A stretch of 64,000 nucleotides of DNA from Aminobacter sp. AP02 (lineage in GTDB: Bacteria; Pseudomonadota; Alphaproteobacteria; Rhizobiales; Rhizobiaceae): contig NZ_QGGX01000014.1 of the NCBI RefSeq assembly GCF_003148805.1, positions 1 to 64,000 on the forward strand, in the 5' to 3' direction. The notes below the pieces were generated by a model. The model made no database searches and had not been told where the DNA came from. It saw only the letters and a program-made list of their open reading frames with translations. Of this stretch, positions 51,545-60,880 are shown in pieces (the stretch's first letter is position 1; each line of letters begins with the position of its first letter). The position numbers and the translations under genes are program-made.

Positions 51545-52741
51545 TCACGCGACGAGGTCTGCGTTGTGCTGGCCGGAATGCCCGGCCATCTGCGCCAGGA
51601 TCTTGGCAACCGCGGCTTGTGCCGCATCGCCTGCATCCGCAACCAGGTGAACGTCGGCTGGCAGATGCGCCTGGAGTGCGGCAACGGCGGCGTCGACGGC
51701 CTGATGGATGTGGTCGCCGTCGAACTGGCTCGAGACGTGCTCGGCATTGGCGTGCGAGGCGATGTTTTGCGCAAATTGCAGGTGGTCGCCATCAAAGGCT
51801 ACCGAATGGCCCCGCTTGATAGCGCCATCGTCGGACGCAGCTACCGTGCTTGCGGCACGCGTACCCTGGTCGGCACCGAAATGATCCATCTTCTTGAAGA
51901 AGTCGGCGAGCCATGCGTTGGCATTGGCATTGCTCCCGGCATCCGTTGTGTCGGTGGGCGCCGGTTGCGTGTGGCCAGCGTCGGAACCTGGATCCTCAGC
52001 CGAGGCTGTCGCAGCCAGCGTTCCCGACTTCATTGTCGGATCGATCAAGTCCTTCTTTACGTTCTTGGTGCCGATCGTCGCCGTCTGGGTTGAGGTGTCG
52101 ATGTTTGCGCCCGAGAAGGTCACAGTATAGGTGCCGGGCTTCAGCGCCAGATCGTAGCCACCGGCTGCGGACGTCGTGGTCTTGAAGGTCTGGCCCGCGG
52201 CATTCTTGGCGGTCACCGTGATGGCGCCGAGCCCTTCGCCCGGATCGTAGAAATGGTCCCCGTCTTTGTCGTCAAAAGCGACACCCGTCAGGAACAGATC
52301 CGAGCCGGTCTTGCCGAAATCCTCAGTGACAAAGGCGCTGCTGCGACCTTTGTAGTCGCCGACCTCGAAGCCCAGTCCAACTTCGCGGAAGTTCGGGTTG
52401 AGGATATTCGCCCGGTGACCTGAGGAGTTCATCAGGTTGGTGTGAAGAAGCTGAACCTCGTCGACATAGCCGGTTGGGGCGCGCGTGGTCGCCCAAGCGA
52501 TGTTCTCACCGGTAGCCCACGATCCGCTCAACGTATAACCGGCAGCCTTCATGCGTGTGGTCGGCGATGAACCGCCCGAACCGGTATGCGAAAAGACATC
52601 GGCCGCGAGCATCCATTGATCGTGTCCTTCAGCGGCTTCGCTGAGGTCATTGTCGAATGCTAGTGGCTGGGCACCTGCTTTGGCGCGCTCTGCGTTGATG
52701 AGTTCAAGCAGATACTGCTCGTTGGCGCTATGTTGCGTCAT
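51545..52741 (-). CDS. CAP/SCP domain protein, probable type I secretion substrate
   Basis: A 398 aa protein starting MTQHSANEQYLLELINAERA, with a CAP domain (residues about 8-145; His40, Glu79 and His109 in HDQW, TGENIAW and SSGHRANIL) and a SdrD-B-like module (VAFDDKDGDHFYDPGEGLGA; about 155-230) with acidic calcium-type residues. A low-complexity linker and a hydrophobic-polar C-terminal region follow. It has no N-terminal signal peptide and no RTX nonapeptide repeats. The exporter and adaptor genes follow directly (86 nt), so it is probably their dedicated substrate, recognised at the C-terminus. Functions of bacterial CAP proteins outside the cell are mostly unknown. Confidence 0.82.
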   Translation of the reverse strand: MTQHSANEQYLLELINAERAKAGAQPLAFDNDLSEAAEGHDQWMLAADVFSHTGSGGSSPTTRMKAAGYTLSGSWATGENIAWATTRAPTGYVDEVQLLHTNLMNSSGHRANILNPNFREVGLGFEVGDYKGRSSAFVTEDFGKTGSDLFLTGVAFDDKDGDHFYDPGEGLGAITVTAKNAAGQTFKTTTSAAGGYDLALKPGTYTVTFSGANIDTSTQTATIGTKNVKKDLIDPTMKSGTLAATASAEDPGSDAGHTQPAPTDTTDAGSNANANAWLADFFKKMDHFGADQGTRAASTVAASDDGAIKRGHSVAFDGDHLQFAQNIASHANAEHVSSQFDGDHIHQAVDAAVAALQAHLPADVHLVADAGDAAQAAVAKILAQMAGHSGQHNADLVA

Positions 52742-53020
52742 GGGGTCTCCCCGTTGGTTCCAGATTGGTATTGAACCCCCAGCTTCCCCGTCCACCCGAC
52801 CTTCGGCCTAGGCACGAACTGTGTTGATGATGCGGCCCTCAGATGATTAAATTAGGACCTGCGCATATAAATGCGCACTTGAAGGGGCGACAAAAGTGCG
52901 CCCGCCAGCCATTACGGCTCGGCCAGATCACGTCCGACGCGGTCAATCTCAGGGCGCGGTCTTAGCACCGGATCAATTTTCACGCAGGTTCGACGACAGC
53001 CTGCTTATGGCAAAGCCTGA

Positions 53021-56000
53021 TCACGATGCGAGTTCATGGATTTTGACACCAGGCACGACCTCTCTGGCAATTTCGCAAAGATGCCGGTGGTGGGTAAGGT
53101 AGATTACCTGGCCAATCTTCGCCATTTCCCCAAACAGCCGGAACACTTCCTCGGAGCGTACATGATCAAAGGTCTCCATGATGTCGTCGGCGATGAACGG
53201 CACAGAGGGACGAAACTGGGCGAACTCGTAATAGCCTGCCAGTCTCAGCGCCAGATATAGCTGAAAGCGTGCACCCTTTGACAGTGCATCGGCCACCTTG
53301 GATTGGCCATCACGCTGCAAAGCGATGAGGATTTCTCCACCCTTGTTCGGCTGGGTCGTCAGGCCGGTGTACTGCCCTCGGGTCATCAGCGCAAAGGCGT
53401 CCGAGGCGCGTGCCATCATGCTTGAGCGATGGCGCTCACGGTAAAGGCGCAATGCGCTTGTCGCAGCCATGACGCCCAGTTTCAACTCGATGAACCTGAC
53501 TGCCTTTGACTCGATATCGAGCAGGGTGGTTCGACGCTCGGCATCGATGCGAGCAACCGCGCTGTCTCCACCGATCGCGTCCAGCCTGTCGGTGGCCCGG
53601 GTCAACCGAACGAGTTGGGCCTCAATGACGTCGTCGAGATCAGAAAGTCGCCGGTCGATTTCTGCCTTTTCAACGCCCAGAAGGTCCGGCTCCAGGCCAT
53701 CGAGGACCGACAGCGCCTGACTTGTACTTTCGACCGCGAGCTCGACACAGAGCTGCTCTTCGAGTTCGATTACCGAATGGTGCAGGCGGTCCCGGTCGCG
53801 CAGCTGTTCGTCGCGCTCGATGACTTCTGCCAAGGTCTGGACAGCAAAAATCTGAAGCACTTCGAGCTTTTTTCGCTCATGGGTTGCCGCCTCGCCGTCA
53901 AGGCTGTCCCTGTCTCCTTTCAACCGCTCCAGTTCGGCAACAAGGGTCGCCTTGTTTTCCCTCGCACGATCCGCGAGCTCCAGGCGCTGCTGAAGCGCCA
54001 CCGCAAGTTGCGCTGGATCATCGTCGACAGGCTGGTTCACTTCGGCGGCAGCATTTACGACTTCAGCAATAAAGTTCGCCCTGTCAGCCTCCATCTTGGC
54101 TATGCGCAGCTGCAACGCCTCTCGATCCTGATGAGATTTCGACAGGATAGCCAACTGATCGAGGACGCTTCCAAGGCCCGCTATCGAAGCACCATTCTCC
54201 AGCCATGTTCCCTTGAGCGTGTCGATCACGGCGCAAAGCCATTCCTGGTCGTGTCGCTCAGCCAGTTCGACCGCGCGCCGTCTGGTTGCAAGGTCCTCTT
54301 CCTTGGCCGCTACGGTCCGGAACGCTTCGGCCCGCTCGGCATCCAGCCTGGTTTGCCGTTCCAAAAACTGCTCCGCGACCGCGATAACGGTTTCCAGACT
54401 GTCACCCGTGTTGGGCGCAATGCCGACGCTTTCCAGCGCGCCAGCCAGCGCCACCGAAACAACAGCTCCATCAGCCGTCGCACGCTCGGCTTTCCTCCTG
54501 GCAACGTCGATCCGGGCCCAGGCATCGAGAGCGTCTCCGCGCGCTTCAGAAAGGTGCTCGATCGCATCTATCAGACGCTCGGTGGAAGCGTCCGACCTGT
54601 GGTGGAGCAGGTCGCTTGCCGCAGCCATCAACTCTGTCACCAGCCCTTCATTTTCCACGCGGTTCACATCAATGGCAGTCCGCGCTCGCGCAAGGACAGC
54701 TTCGGTTTCAGCGAGGCTCCGCATTGCCGCGCGCCTTTCGGCAAGCCCATGCGCGTTGGCAAGTCTGCCAAGCCCGGCAACGTCGTCACGCGCAAGTGCC
54801 GAGGCAAACTGATCGGCGGTTTCGCCGTCAAGCTCGCCCCTGTGCCTTTCCCAGGCCTCGTCGCGATCGCGGCGTATCGCGGCGGCTGTTTCGTCGTCCA
54901 AAGCATCAACCGAAGAGCGAAGGGCCGCAAGCCGACTCGAGAGCAATGCCTGGGTGTCTTCATGCTCTGCAACCCTCGCAAGAAGCACCGCCCTCGCCTT
55001 GGCAAGTTCTGCAGAACGCCCTTTCCACGCGCTGATCTGTGATGGGCTCGGAACCGACTTCCCAAGCAGGGCCGGGGCATCGCCCGTCCAAGGATGCAGT
55101 CGGTGCAGCGCTGCCTCCCAAAGGGCGGCGTTTTCATCTTCGGTCTCGCGCGCGGCCCGGATTTCGCGAAGGTGTCCGCTTTCCCTCGCCTTCAAGAGCG
55201 ACGCCGCCACCCGTGCCCTGGCTGGTGCTGGCACAGCCGGCTCTTCGCCAACACGCTCACGTGCAGCCTGAAGGGCGTCAAATGAGGCCGAGGCCTCATC
55301 GCGTGCCACACGCAGGCTGGTCACGACGCCCGAGCGCTGTTCAAGCAAACTGCGCAGAGCCCCGACAATGGCTGCAGGTACAAGCAGCTTTTCAGGAGCT
55401 GTTTCAGACGGCCTGCCTAGGGCCGCAAGGCAGCTTGACACGGAATTGTCGAGGATTTGCAGTTCAGTCTTTCGCGCGGGCAGGTCCAGACCGGCCGAAA
55501 TGTATCGCGCCTTGCTGTCCGCCATGGCGCGCACCCGCTCCGACACCGCCAGGATCTGTTCGTCCAAGCCGATCGATGCGATCTTGCCATGGACTCTATC
55601 GAGCTCGTCGGCGATCGCGGATTGCCTCGTCCTAAGCCTTGCGTCGTCGTCGATCATTTCGGCGACGCTGCCTGTCCACGCACGGGCGGGCGTGACGAGG
55701 CTCGGCAACTCGGCCAACCTCGCCTTCTTCCGATCTATGTCGTTTTGTATCGGCAGTGCGCGCAGCTGCCTCGAAATGGTCTCCAGCCTTCCGGTCAGGG
55801 CCGCCCGTTCAGACACACTGCGATCATATTGCCGCTTCGCGTCGCTACTCTCGGACTCCAAGCTCTCATAGGTCGATGCCAAGGTGTCTATCGCATCGCG
55901 CGCGGTCTTAAGTTCAACCAGGCGCTTCTTGAGCAGTGCGATTTCGGTGTTGTGCGCCTGCCTACGGTGGAGCCTGTCCGCCTCCGCCTCAAGAACGCCG

Positions 56001-56491
56001 AGGGTGTCGCTGGCACGGCCAAGCCCGGCACTGGCCGTAAACAGCAGCTTGCCCAGATCTCCGCGAGACTCCAGGATTGCCTTTCCGCCGGCTTCGAGTG
56101 TCTCGTCATCAAGCGAAAACATCGTGGTGTAAGCATCGCGGGAGAGGCCTGCGAGATGAGCGGACAGCGCAGCTTCGCTGACCGGTTGACCGGCCTCATT
56201 GAACAACGAATTGTTGCGCTGCTTCGTGCGGGTGAACACCTGCTCTTCGCCCGAGACTTCGAGCACACCACCAACGCGCATGGCGCTGTACTCATGCACG
56301 AAATTATAGCGGCTGCGCTCCTCGATCCCGAACAGGAGATCGAGATATCCTGATAGCGCTGTCGATTTGCCCGCCTCGTTCAGCCCAAAGACGACATGAA
56401 GGTCCGGCCCTTGTTGCTGATTTTGGCCGAAGTCGATCGTCTTGTCGGTAAACTTGCCGTAGCGGACGAGATCAAGGCGCCTGAGCCTCAT
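53021..56491 (-). CDS. yhaN: YhaN-type AAA/SMC-like ATPase
   Basis: A 1156 aa ATPase: N-terminal VVFGLNEAGKSTALSGYLDL (Walker A, about residues 33-52), two long coiled-coil arms (about 200-1000) and a C-terminal half with SKGARFQLYLALRLAGYYEF (signature-like) and SVPFIADDIMETFDHVRSEE (Walker B). The closest architecture is Bacillus YhaN, part of an SbcCD-like complex with the calcineurin-type nuclease YhaO. YhaO is encoded next to it and overlaps by 4 nt. A role in DNA end or hairpin processing is inferred. Confidence 0.87.
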   Translation of the reverse strand: MRLRRLDLVRYGKFTDKTIDFGQNQQQGPDLHVVFGLNEAGKSTALSGYLDLLFGIEERSRYNFVHEYSAMRVGGVLEVSGEEQVFTRTKQRNNSLFNEAGQPVSEAALSAHLAGLSRDAYTTMFSLDDETLEAGGKAILESRGDLGKLLFTASAGLGRASDTLGVLEAEADRLHRRQAHNTEIALLKKRLVELKTARDAIDTLASTYESLESESSDAKRQYDRSVSERAALTGRLETISRQLRALPIQNDIDRKKARLAELPSLVTPARAWTGSVAEMIDDDARLRTRQSAIADELDRVHGKIASIGLDEQILAVSERVRAMADSKARYISAGLDLPARKTELQILDNSVSSCLAALGRPSETAPEKLLVPAAIVGALRSLLEQRSGVVTSLRVARDEASASFDALQAARERVGEEPAVPAPARARVAASLLKARESGHLREIRAARETEDENAALWEAALHRLHPWTGDAPALLGKSVPSPSQISAWKGRSAELAKARAVLLARVAEHEDTQALLSSRLAALRSSVDALDDETAAAIRRDRDEAWERHRGELDGETADQFASALARDDVAGLGRLANAHGLAERRAAMRSLAETEAVLARARTAIDVNRVENEGLVTELMAAASDLLHHRSDASTERLIDAIEHLSEARGDALDAWARIDVARRKAERATADGAVVSVALAGALESVGIAPNTGDSLETVIAVAEQFLERQTRLDAERAEAFRTVAAKEEDLATRRRAVELAERHDQEWLCAVIDTLKGTWLENGASIAGLGSVLDQLAILSKSHQDREALQLRIAKMEADRANFIAEVVNAAAEVNQPVDDDPAQLAVALQQRLELADRARENKATLVAELERLKGDRDSLDGEAATHERKKLEVLQIFAVQTLAEVIERDEQLRDRDRLHHSVIELEEQLCVELAVESTSQALSVLDGLEPDLLGVEKAEIDRRLSDLDDVIEAQLVRLTRATDRLDAIGGDSAVARIDAERRTTLLDIESKAVRFIELKLGVMAATSALRLYRERHRSSMMARASDAFALMTRGQYTGLTTQPNKGGEILIALQRDGQSKVADALSKGARFQLYLALRLAGYYEFAQFRPSVPFIADDIMETFDHVRSEEVFRLFGEMAKIGQVIYLTHHRHLCEIAREVVPGVKIHELAS

Positions 56492-57747
56492 TGGACATCA
56501 CCAGTCTTGAGACGAGCTGTAACCAGCTCGGCGCCACTGGCCAGTACCCGATCAAGAAACTCCTCCAGGCCTGCTTCATCCTTTCCTGCGAACTCGCGTG
56601 CCTCCGGTGGCAGGTCTGCGAGCGCTCTCATCACGAGTGCCTTCGCATCCTCGCGAAATGCAAGGGAACGGGTTTCGGCATGCATGGTTTCCGCAAGTTC
56701 GAATATCGGGTCAGCAGGGCCCTCAGATGCCTGGGAACCGGAGGCAGAAAGATCGAGCTCGAGCTTTTCCACCCAGGTGTCACCAATTTGCTCGCCCAGC
56801 TGTTCCGCCTCAGCCAGCAGCAGATCCCTGTCGCGGATGATCTTCCACGACAACGGCGATGTGCCCATAAGCCTGAGGCGGACCACGGCATGGCGCGACC
56901 TGACAGCTGCCCGCCGTTCTTCCAAGGCAATCCGGATGCGCCCGACGGCTTCCGCCCATTCCACCGTGCCCGTCAAATCGACGTTCACACGCTCGAACTG
57001 CGCAATGCTGAGCGCCCTCTCGTCGATCTCGATCGAACGGTCGTCTCGGACAGTCACCAATGTGACCGATTTCTCGCCGGCCTCGTTGATGTCCCTTCCC
57101 TGCGGCATACCCGGCATCACAACGGTCGCCGCCCCGGGATAGACCTTGCGGACATGGACGTGGCCGAGCGCCCAATAATCGAAACCATGCCGTTGCAGGT
57201 CGGCTACGCTGCACGGCGCATAGACATCGTGACCGGGAGAACCGGCAAGGCTGGTGTGCATGATGCCGATATTGACAACATTTTCCCGGGCAGCCGCATA
57301 TTTGGCAAGCAGGCCCTCCGGCGCCTTTGGGCTGGCAAAGCTCAACCCATGGAAGGCGACATCGAGACTACCTGAGGTCTGCAACACTGTCTGGGGCCGC
57401 CCACCAAATATAGTCACGGTTTCAGGAAAGGTAAGTTGCTTGGATATTCGCGACAGCGCGTCGTGATTGCCACGAATCTTGTAGACGATGATGCCGGCCT
57501 GATGGAGGCGCATGATCTGGGCGGCCAGAAAGCGTGCGGTCTTCATTGACGTCTGATCGCCGTCATAGAGGTCGCCGGCGATAATCAGTGCATCGACCCG
57601 CTCCGAAAGGCAGAGGTCGACGATTGCGACAAAGGCCTGTCGGCTCGCATCGCCGACAAGCTCGGCAAGCTCGGCATTGCGCAACGCCAGCGAACGCAAC
57701 GGAGAGTCGAGATGAATATCGGCCGTGTGGACAAATCGAAATGCCAT
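56488..57747 (-). CDS. yhaO: YhaO/SbcD-like metallophosphoesterase (DNA exonuclease)
   Basis: A 419 aa calcineurin-like phosphoesterase with metal ligands in HTADIHLDSP (7-16), AGDLYDGDQ (57-65), RGNHDALSR (about 95) and GHVHVR (about 196). The C-terminal 200 residues hold the capping/coiled-coil region and end in a coiled-coil-like LEEFLDRVL. It should be the Mn-dependent nuclease subunit partnered with YhaN. The stop overlaps the YhaN start (ATGA). Confidence 0.9.
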   Translation of the reverse strand: MAFRFVHTADIHLDSPLRSLALRNAELAELVGDASRQAFVAIVDLCLSERVDALIIAGDLYDGDQTSMKTARFLAAQIMRLHQAGIIVYKIRGNHDALSRISKQLTFPETVTIFGGRPQTVLQTSGSLDVAFHGLSFASPKAPEGLLAKYAAARENVVNIGIMHTSLAGSPGHDVYAPCSVADLQRHGFDYWALGHVHVRKVYPGAATVVMPGMPQGRDINEAGEKSVTLVTVRDDRSIEIDERALSIAQFERVNVDLTGTVEWAEAVGRIRIALEERRAAVRSRHAVVRLRLMGTSPLSWKIIRDRDLLLAEAEQLGEQIGDTWVEKLELDLSASGSQASEGPADPIFELAETMHAETRSLAFREDAKALVMRALADLPPEAREFAGKDEAGLEEFLDRVLASGAELVTARLKTGDVQ

Positions 57748-58019
57748 CCTGGTCTCCAGCCACAGATGGCAAACATGTCCGCGGCGACGAATGATCGAAC
57801 GACACCGGAAACAGCAAATCGGCTCCGAGGTGAACGCTTAGCACCTTATTGCGTTCGAGAAGCCGCTTGTCAAAATTCGGGCAGGACTGGATCGAACTGG
57901 CGCATGCCCCGCCTTTGGAACATCCAATGGCACGTAGCTGACAAGGCGCTCATGGATGACATCATTGTAAGCCCGTACCTACCCTTTTTGGCGATTTTGC
58001 ATTTTCGGATGCCGTTCGC

Positions 58020-59078
58020 CTATTGCGCTTGCAAATTTGGGCCAACTTCCACGCCAAGGCGTTCAGCTTCGGTCTTGAGCTTGTCAAACACTCCCTCATG
58101 AAGCGCCAGACCATCGGCAAGTGCCTGCTGCTTGCGCCAAATAGAACTTTCGCCAGGTAGGCGCACGCGTTCGACACCGGGTCGAGGAGGGTTCTTTCGG
58201 CACGCATCGGCAAGCCAACCGGTTTGACGTACAAAAGCTGCGTCGCCGGCGAACGCGGTGGGGTCGATAACCTGTAGGTACACGGCCGCGTTGGTACCCG
58301 CTGGTCCGTCTACCCGGCCAAAGCCGGCAAGTCCCTGGGTCAGAGCTTCGACAAGGATCGCCAGAGCGTAGCCCTTTTGGCCATGATCGAGGCCGCCGGC
58401 GGGCAGGATGGTGCCGCCGTCGTTGAGCACTTTTGGGTCGTTTGTCGGATTGCCGTTGCGGTCAAGCAGCCACTGGTGCTCGAATGTTCGACCCTCGCCG
58501 ATGAGCCGGGAGCTCATATTGTTGGTGGTGATCGAGGCGCTGACATCGATCAGTATGGGATCACCACCTGTCGGGATACCTGCGGCGATAGGGTTGGGCG
58601 TGAAGACGCCTTGCGTACCACCGAAGGGCGCGACAGACGCGCCTGAAGGACTGGAACTCGCCAAGAGGGCAACAAACCCGCGATCGGTTGCGCGAGTGAG
58701 GTAGGCCGCCAGGCAGCCGATGTGATGGCTGTTGCCGATGGCAACAGTGACGGTGCCATAGGTCGCTGCGCGCTCGACTGCGAGGTCCATGGCTGACACC
58801 GTTAGCCATGCTCCGGGCAAGCGAAGCCCGTCCCACGTGACGCAGGCGCCACGGTCGGACACCACCTTGGGTGCGCCTGATCTGGTCATGACGCCATTGC
58901 GGATACTTTCGAGATACCAAGGGGCAAGGGCCAGGCCGTGGGTGGTGTGGCCCATCATATCGGCCTCGACGAGGATTTCTGCGACGGTACGGGCCTTGTC
59001 GGGCTCAAGGCCAGCCGCCTTGAAAAGGGCAAAGGCGAAGTCGGTCAGAGCGGCGACGTCGTATAGCTTCTCAGCCAT
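58020..59078 (-). CDS. Ldh-family 2-hydroxyacid (malate/sulfolactate-like) dehydrogenase
   Basis: A 352 aa member of the malate/L-lactate dehydrogenase-like family (MdH/ComC/YlbC type), with the conserved histidine in GHTTHGLALAPWYLE (about residues 43-57), NSHHIGCLAAYLTRAT, FTPNPIAAGIPTGGDPILID and HGQKGYALAILVEALTQGLA. Family members oxidise 2-hydroxyacids with NAD(P), with stereochemistry opposite to many D-isomer enzymes. It starts at ATG 59078, inside a long misleading open frame, and is 2 nt from the D-2-hydroxyacid dehydrogenase-like gene upstream. Unlike the copy at 25289 it keeps the histidine. Confidence 0.9.
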   Translation of the reverse strand: MAEKLYDVAALTDFAFALFKAAGLEPDKARTVAEILVEADMMGHTTHGLALAPWYLESIRNGVMTRSGAPKVVSDRGACVTWDGLRLPGAWLTVSAMDLAVERAATYGTVTVAIGNSHHIGCLAAYLTRATDRGFVALLASSSPSGASVAPFGGTQGVFTPNPIAAGIPTGGDPILIDVSASITTNNMSSRLIGEGRTFEHQWLLDRNGNPTNDPKVLNDGGTILPAGGLDHGQKGYALAILVEALTQGLAGFGRVDGPAGTNAAVYLQVIDPTAFAGDAAFVRQTGWLADACRKNPPRPGVERVRLPGESSIWRKQQALADGLALHEGVFDKLKTEAERLGVEVGPNLQAQ

Positions 59079-59080
59079 GG

Positions 59081-60043
59081 TCAAACCTTTGCATAGAGGT
59101 TCTGGGCGAGCGTTTCGCCGCGGAGGAAGGCAAGCACGTTTGCGGAAGTCATGATCGAGACCGCGCGGCGCGCGTCCTCGGTGACGCCGGCAACATGCGG
59201 CGTAAGCAAGACGTTGGGCAATTTCCACAGCGGGCTTGCCTGGGGAGGCTCTTCGGCAAAGCTGTCGAGGCCGGCGCCTGCGATGCGGCCGACCTGCAGC
59301 GCCAAGATCAGCGCCGGCTCGTCGATCACCTCGCCGCGTGCCGTGTTGATGAGGAAGGCGGAAGGTTTCATCAGCGCGATCTCGCGCTTTCCGATCAGGC
59401 CGCGCGTGCCCTCGGTCAGCGGGCAGTGCAGGCTGACGACATCGCTTTCGGCGAGCAGGCCATCGAGCGATGCGGCGCGGGTCACGCCGCCTGCGAAGGC
59501 TTCGTCCGGCGCGAAGGGATCGTAGGCCGAGACCCGCATGCCGATCGAAGCCGCCATTCGGGCAAGGATCTGACCGATTAGGCCGAAGCCGACGAGGCCG
59601 AGCTTCTGGCCGCGCAGCTCGCGCCCCGCATAGAGCTTCTTGTCCCACAGGCCGTTGCGGATGTGGCCGTCCTGGCGCCGGAAATCCTTGGTTAGCGCCA
59701 GGATCAGGCCAAGCGCGTGCTCGGCCACCGAATGGGCGTTGGCGCCGGTCGCCATGATGACCGGAATGCCCAGCTCTTTTGCCGCCGCGACATCGATGTC
59801 GTTGGTACCGACGCCATGCTTGGCGACGATCCTGAGGCTGCGCGAAGCGGCCAGCATGTCGCGGTCGACCAGTTCCACCAGCCGCACCACAAGTGCCTCC
59901 GGCTGGTGTTTGTCTATCAGCGCCATCACCTCCGGTTTCGTCGGATACGGTCCGGTCGAGATGCATTCGACGCCGGCATTTTCGAGCATGGCAAGGCCCT
60001 CGGCAGCCATGCGGCCGCCGACCGTAACGATCGTCGTTGTCAT
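59081..60043 (-). CDS. D-isomer 2-hydroxyacid dehydrogenase (SerA/SlcC-like)
   Basis: A 320 aa NAD-dependent dehydrogenase: nucleotide-binding motif LGLVGFGLIGQILARMAA (about 148-165), catalytic Arg in FLINTARGEVIDE, Glu in LDSFAEEPP and His in VLLTPHVAGV. Members act on D-2-hydroxyacids, phosphoglycerate or sulfolactate. Together with the Ldh-family gene next to it, it gives two unrelated folds that both convert 2-hydroxyacids to 2-oxoacids, as in SlcC/ComC racemising pairs (inference). Confidence 0.9.
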   Translation of the reverse strand: MTTTIVTVGGRMAAEGLAMLENAGVECISTGPYPTKPEVMALIDKHQPEALVVRLVELVDRDMLAASRSLRIVAKHGVGTNDIDVAAAKELGIPVIMATGANAHSVAEHALGLILALTKDFRRQDGHIRNGLWDKKLYAGRELRGQKLGLVGFGLIGQILARMAASIGMRVSAYDPFAPDEAFAGGVTRAASLDGLLAESDVVSLHCPLTEGTRGLIGKREIALMKPSAFLINTARGEVIDEPALILALQVGRIAGAGLDSFAEEPPQASPLWKLPNVLLTPHVAGVTEDARRAVSIMTSANVLAFLRGETLAQNLYAKV

Positions 60044-60094
60044 CGTCCCTTCCTTCCGTGACGCCAGAGCGGCTGAAGTTCTGCTAACCCGGTG

Positions 60095-60880
60095 TCAGCG
60101 CGAGAGATCGAGCACCTTGTTTTCGAACAAACGGTTGCGCGAGCCTTCGAGGTGTTCGCGCATGCGGTCGCGCGCGAGTTCGGCTTCGCCCGCGGCAATC
60201 GCGTCGCAGATGCCGCGATGCTCGTCGTAGACCTGTTCAAGCTTGGTCAACGGTCCCATCAGTGACAAGCCGTGCAGGTTCATACCAACGGCGATGTGCT
60301 GGCGCAGCGCGTCGAGGCAGGCGGTGTAGTAGTGGTTGTTGGCGGCCTCTGCCACCGAGCGGTGGAACAGAAAGTCGACGTCGGAGCGATGCGTTTGGTC
60401 GCGCGTCGCATCACGCAGTTCGGAAAGAGCCGCGCGCATTTTCTGCATCGCGGCCACGTCGTGGCGGAGCGCGGCGAAATAGGCGGCCTCCGGCTCGATG
60501 GTAAGTCGGAATTCGTAGCAACGCTGGATATCGGCGATAGTCTTGACCGGCGAGAAGCCGAGGCTGGTCTTCTGGGTATCGAAGACGCGCACATACGTGC
60601 CCGAGCCCTGGCGGGAGTAGACAAGGCCGACGTCGCGCAGGCGTCCCAGCGCATCGCGCACCACCGGCCGGGAAACGCCAAGCAGCGTGGCAAGATCGTG
60701 TTCGCCCGGCAACTTGGAACCGGACGGGAACTCACCGGAGACGATGCGCTCCTGCAATTGGTCGAACACCTTGTCGACCAGCTTGGGCGCCTTGGACGCA
60801 CCCTTGATGCCGCTACCCGGCTTTTCGCCGGTTTCGGCCGTATCAGGCTCTGTTCCGTCCTGCTGCAACTCGGTCGTCAT
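60095..60880 (-). CDS. GntR family regulator, FadR (FCD) subfamily
   Basis: A 261 aa regulator: winged helix (about residues 35-100; VFDQLQERIVSGEFPSGSKL, LGVSRPVVRDALGRLRDVGL) and an FCD domain (about 125-255) with LFHRSVAEAANNHYYTAC and EHRGICDAIAAGEAELARDR. The first 32 residues are a polar extension. Its start overlaps the stop of the upstream kinase gene (ATGA), so it is co-translated with the catabolic genes and is likely to repress the transporter operon in the absence of substrate. Confidence 0.9.
   Translation of the reverse strand: MTTELQQDGTEPDTAETGEKPGSGIKGASKAPKLVDKVFDQLQERIVSGEFPSGSKLPGEHDLATLLGVSRPVVRDALGRLRDVGLVYSRQGSGTYVRVFDTQKTSLGFSPVKTIADIQRCYEFRLTIEPEAAYFAALRHDVAAMQKMRAALSELRDATRDQTHRSDVDFLFHRSVAEAANNHYYTACLDALRQHIAVGMNLHGLSLMGPLTKLEQVYDEHRGICDAIAAGEAELARDRMREHLEGSRNRLFENKVLDLSR

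Noticed and set aside
53615-55042. 475-codon plus-strand frame opposite yhaN
   Set aside because: Antisense shadow of the coiled-coil region of YhaN; composition follows from the reverse of coding bias.
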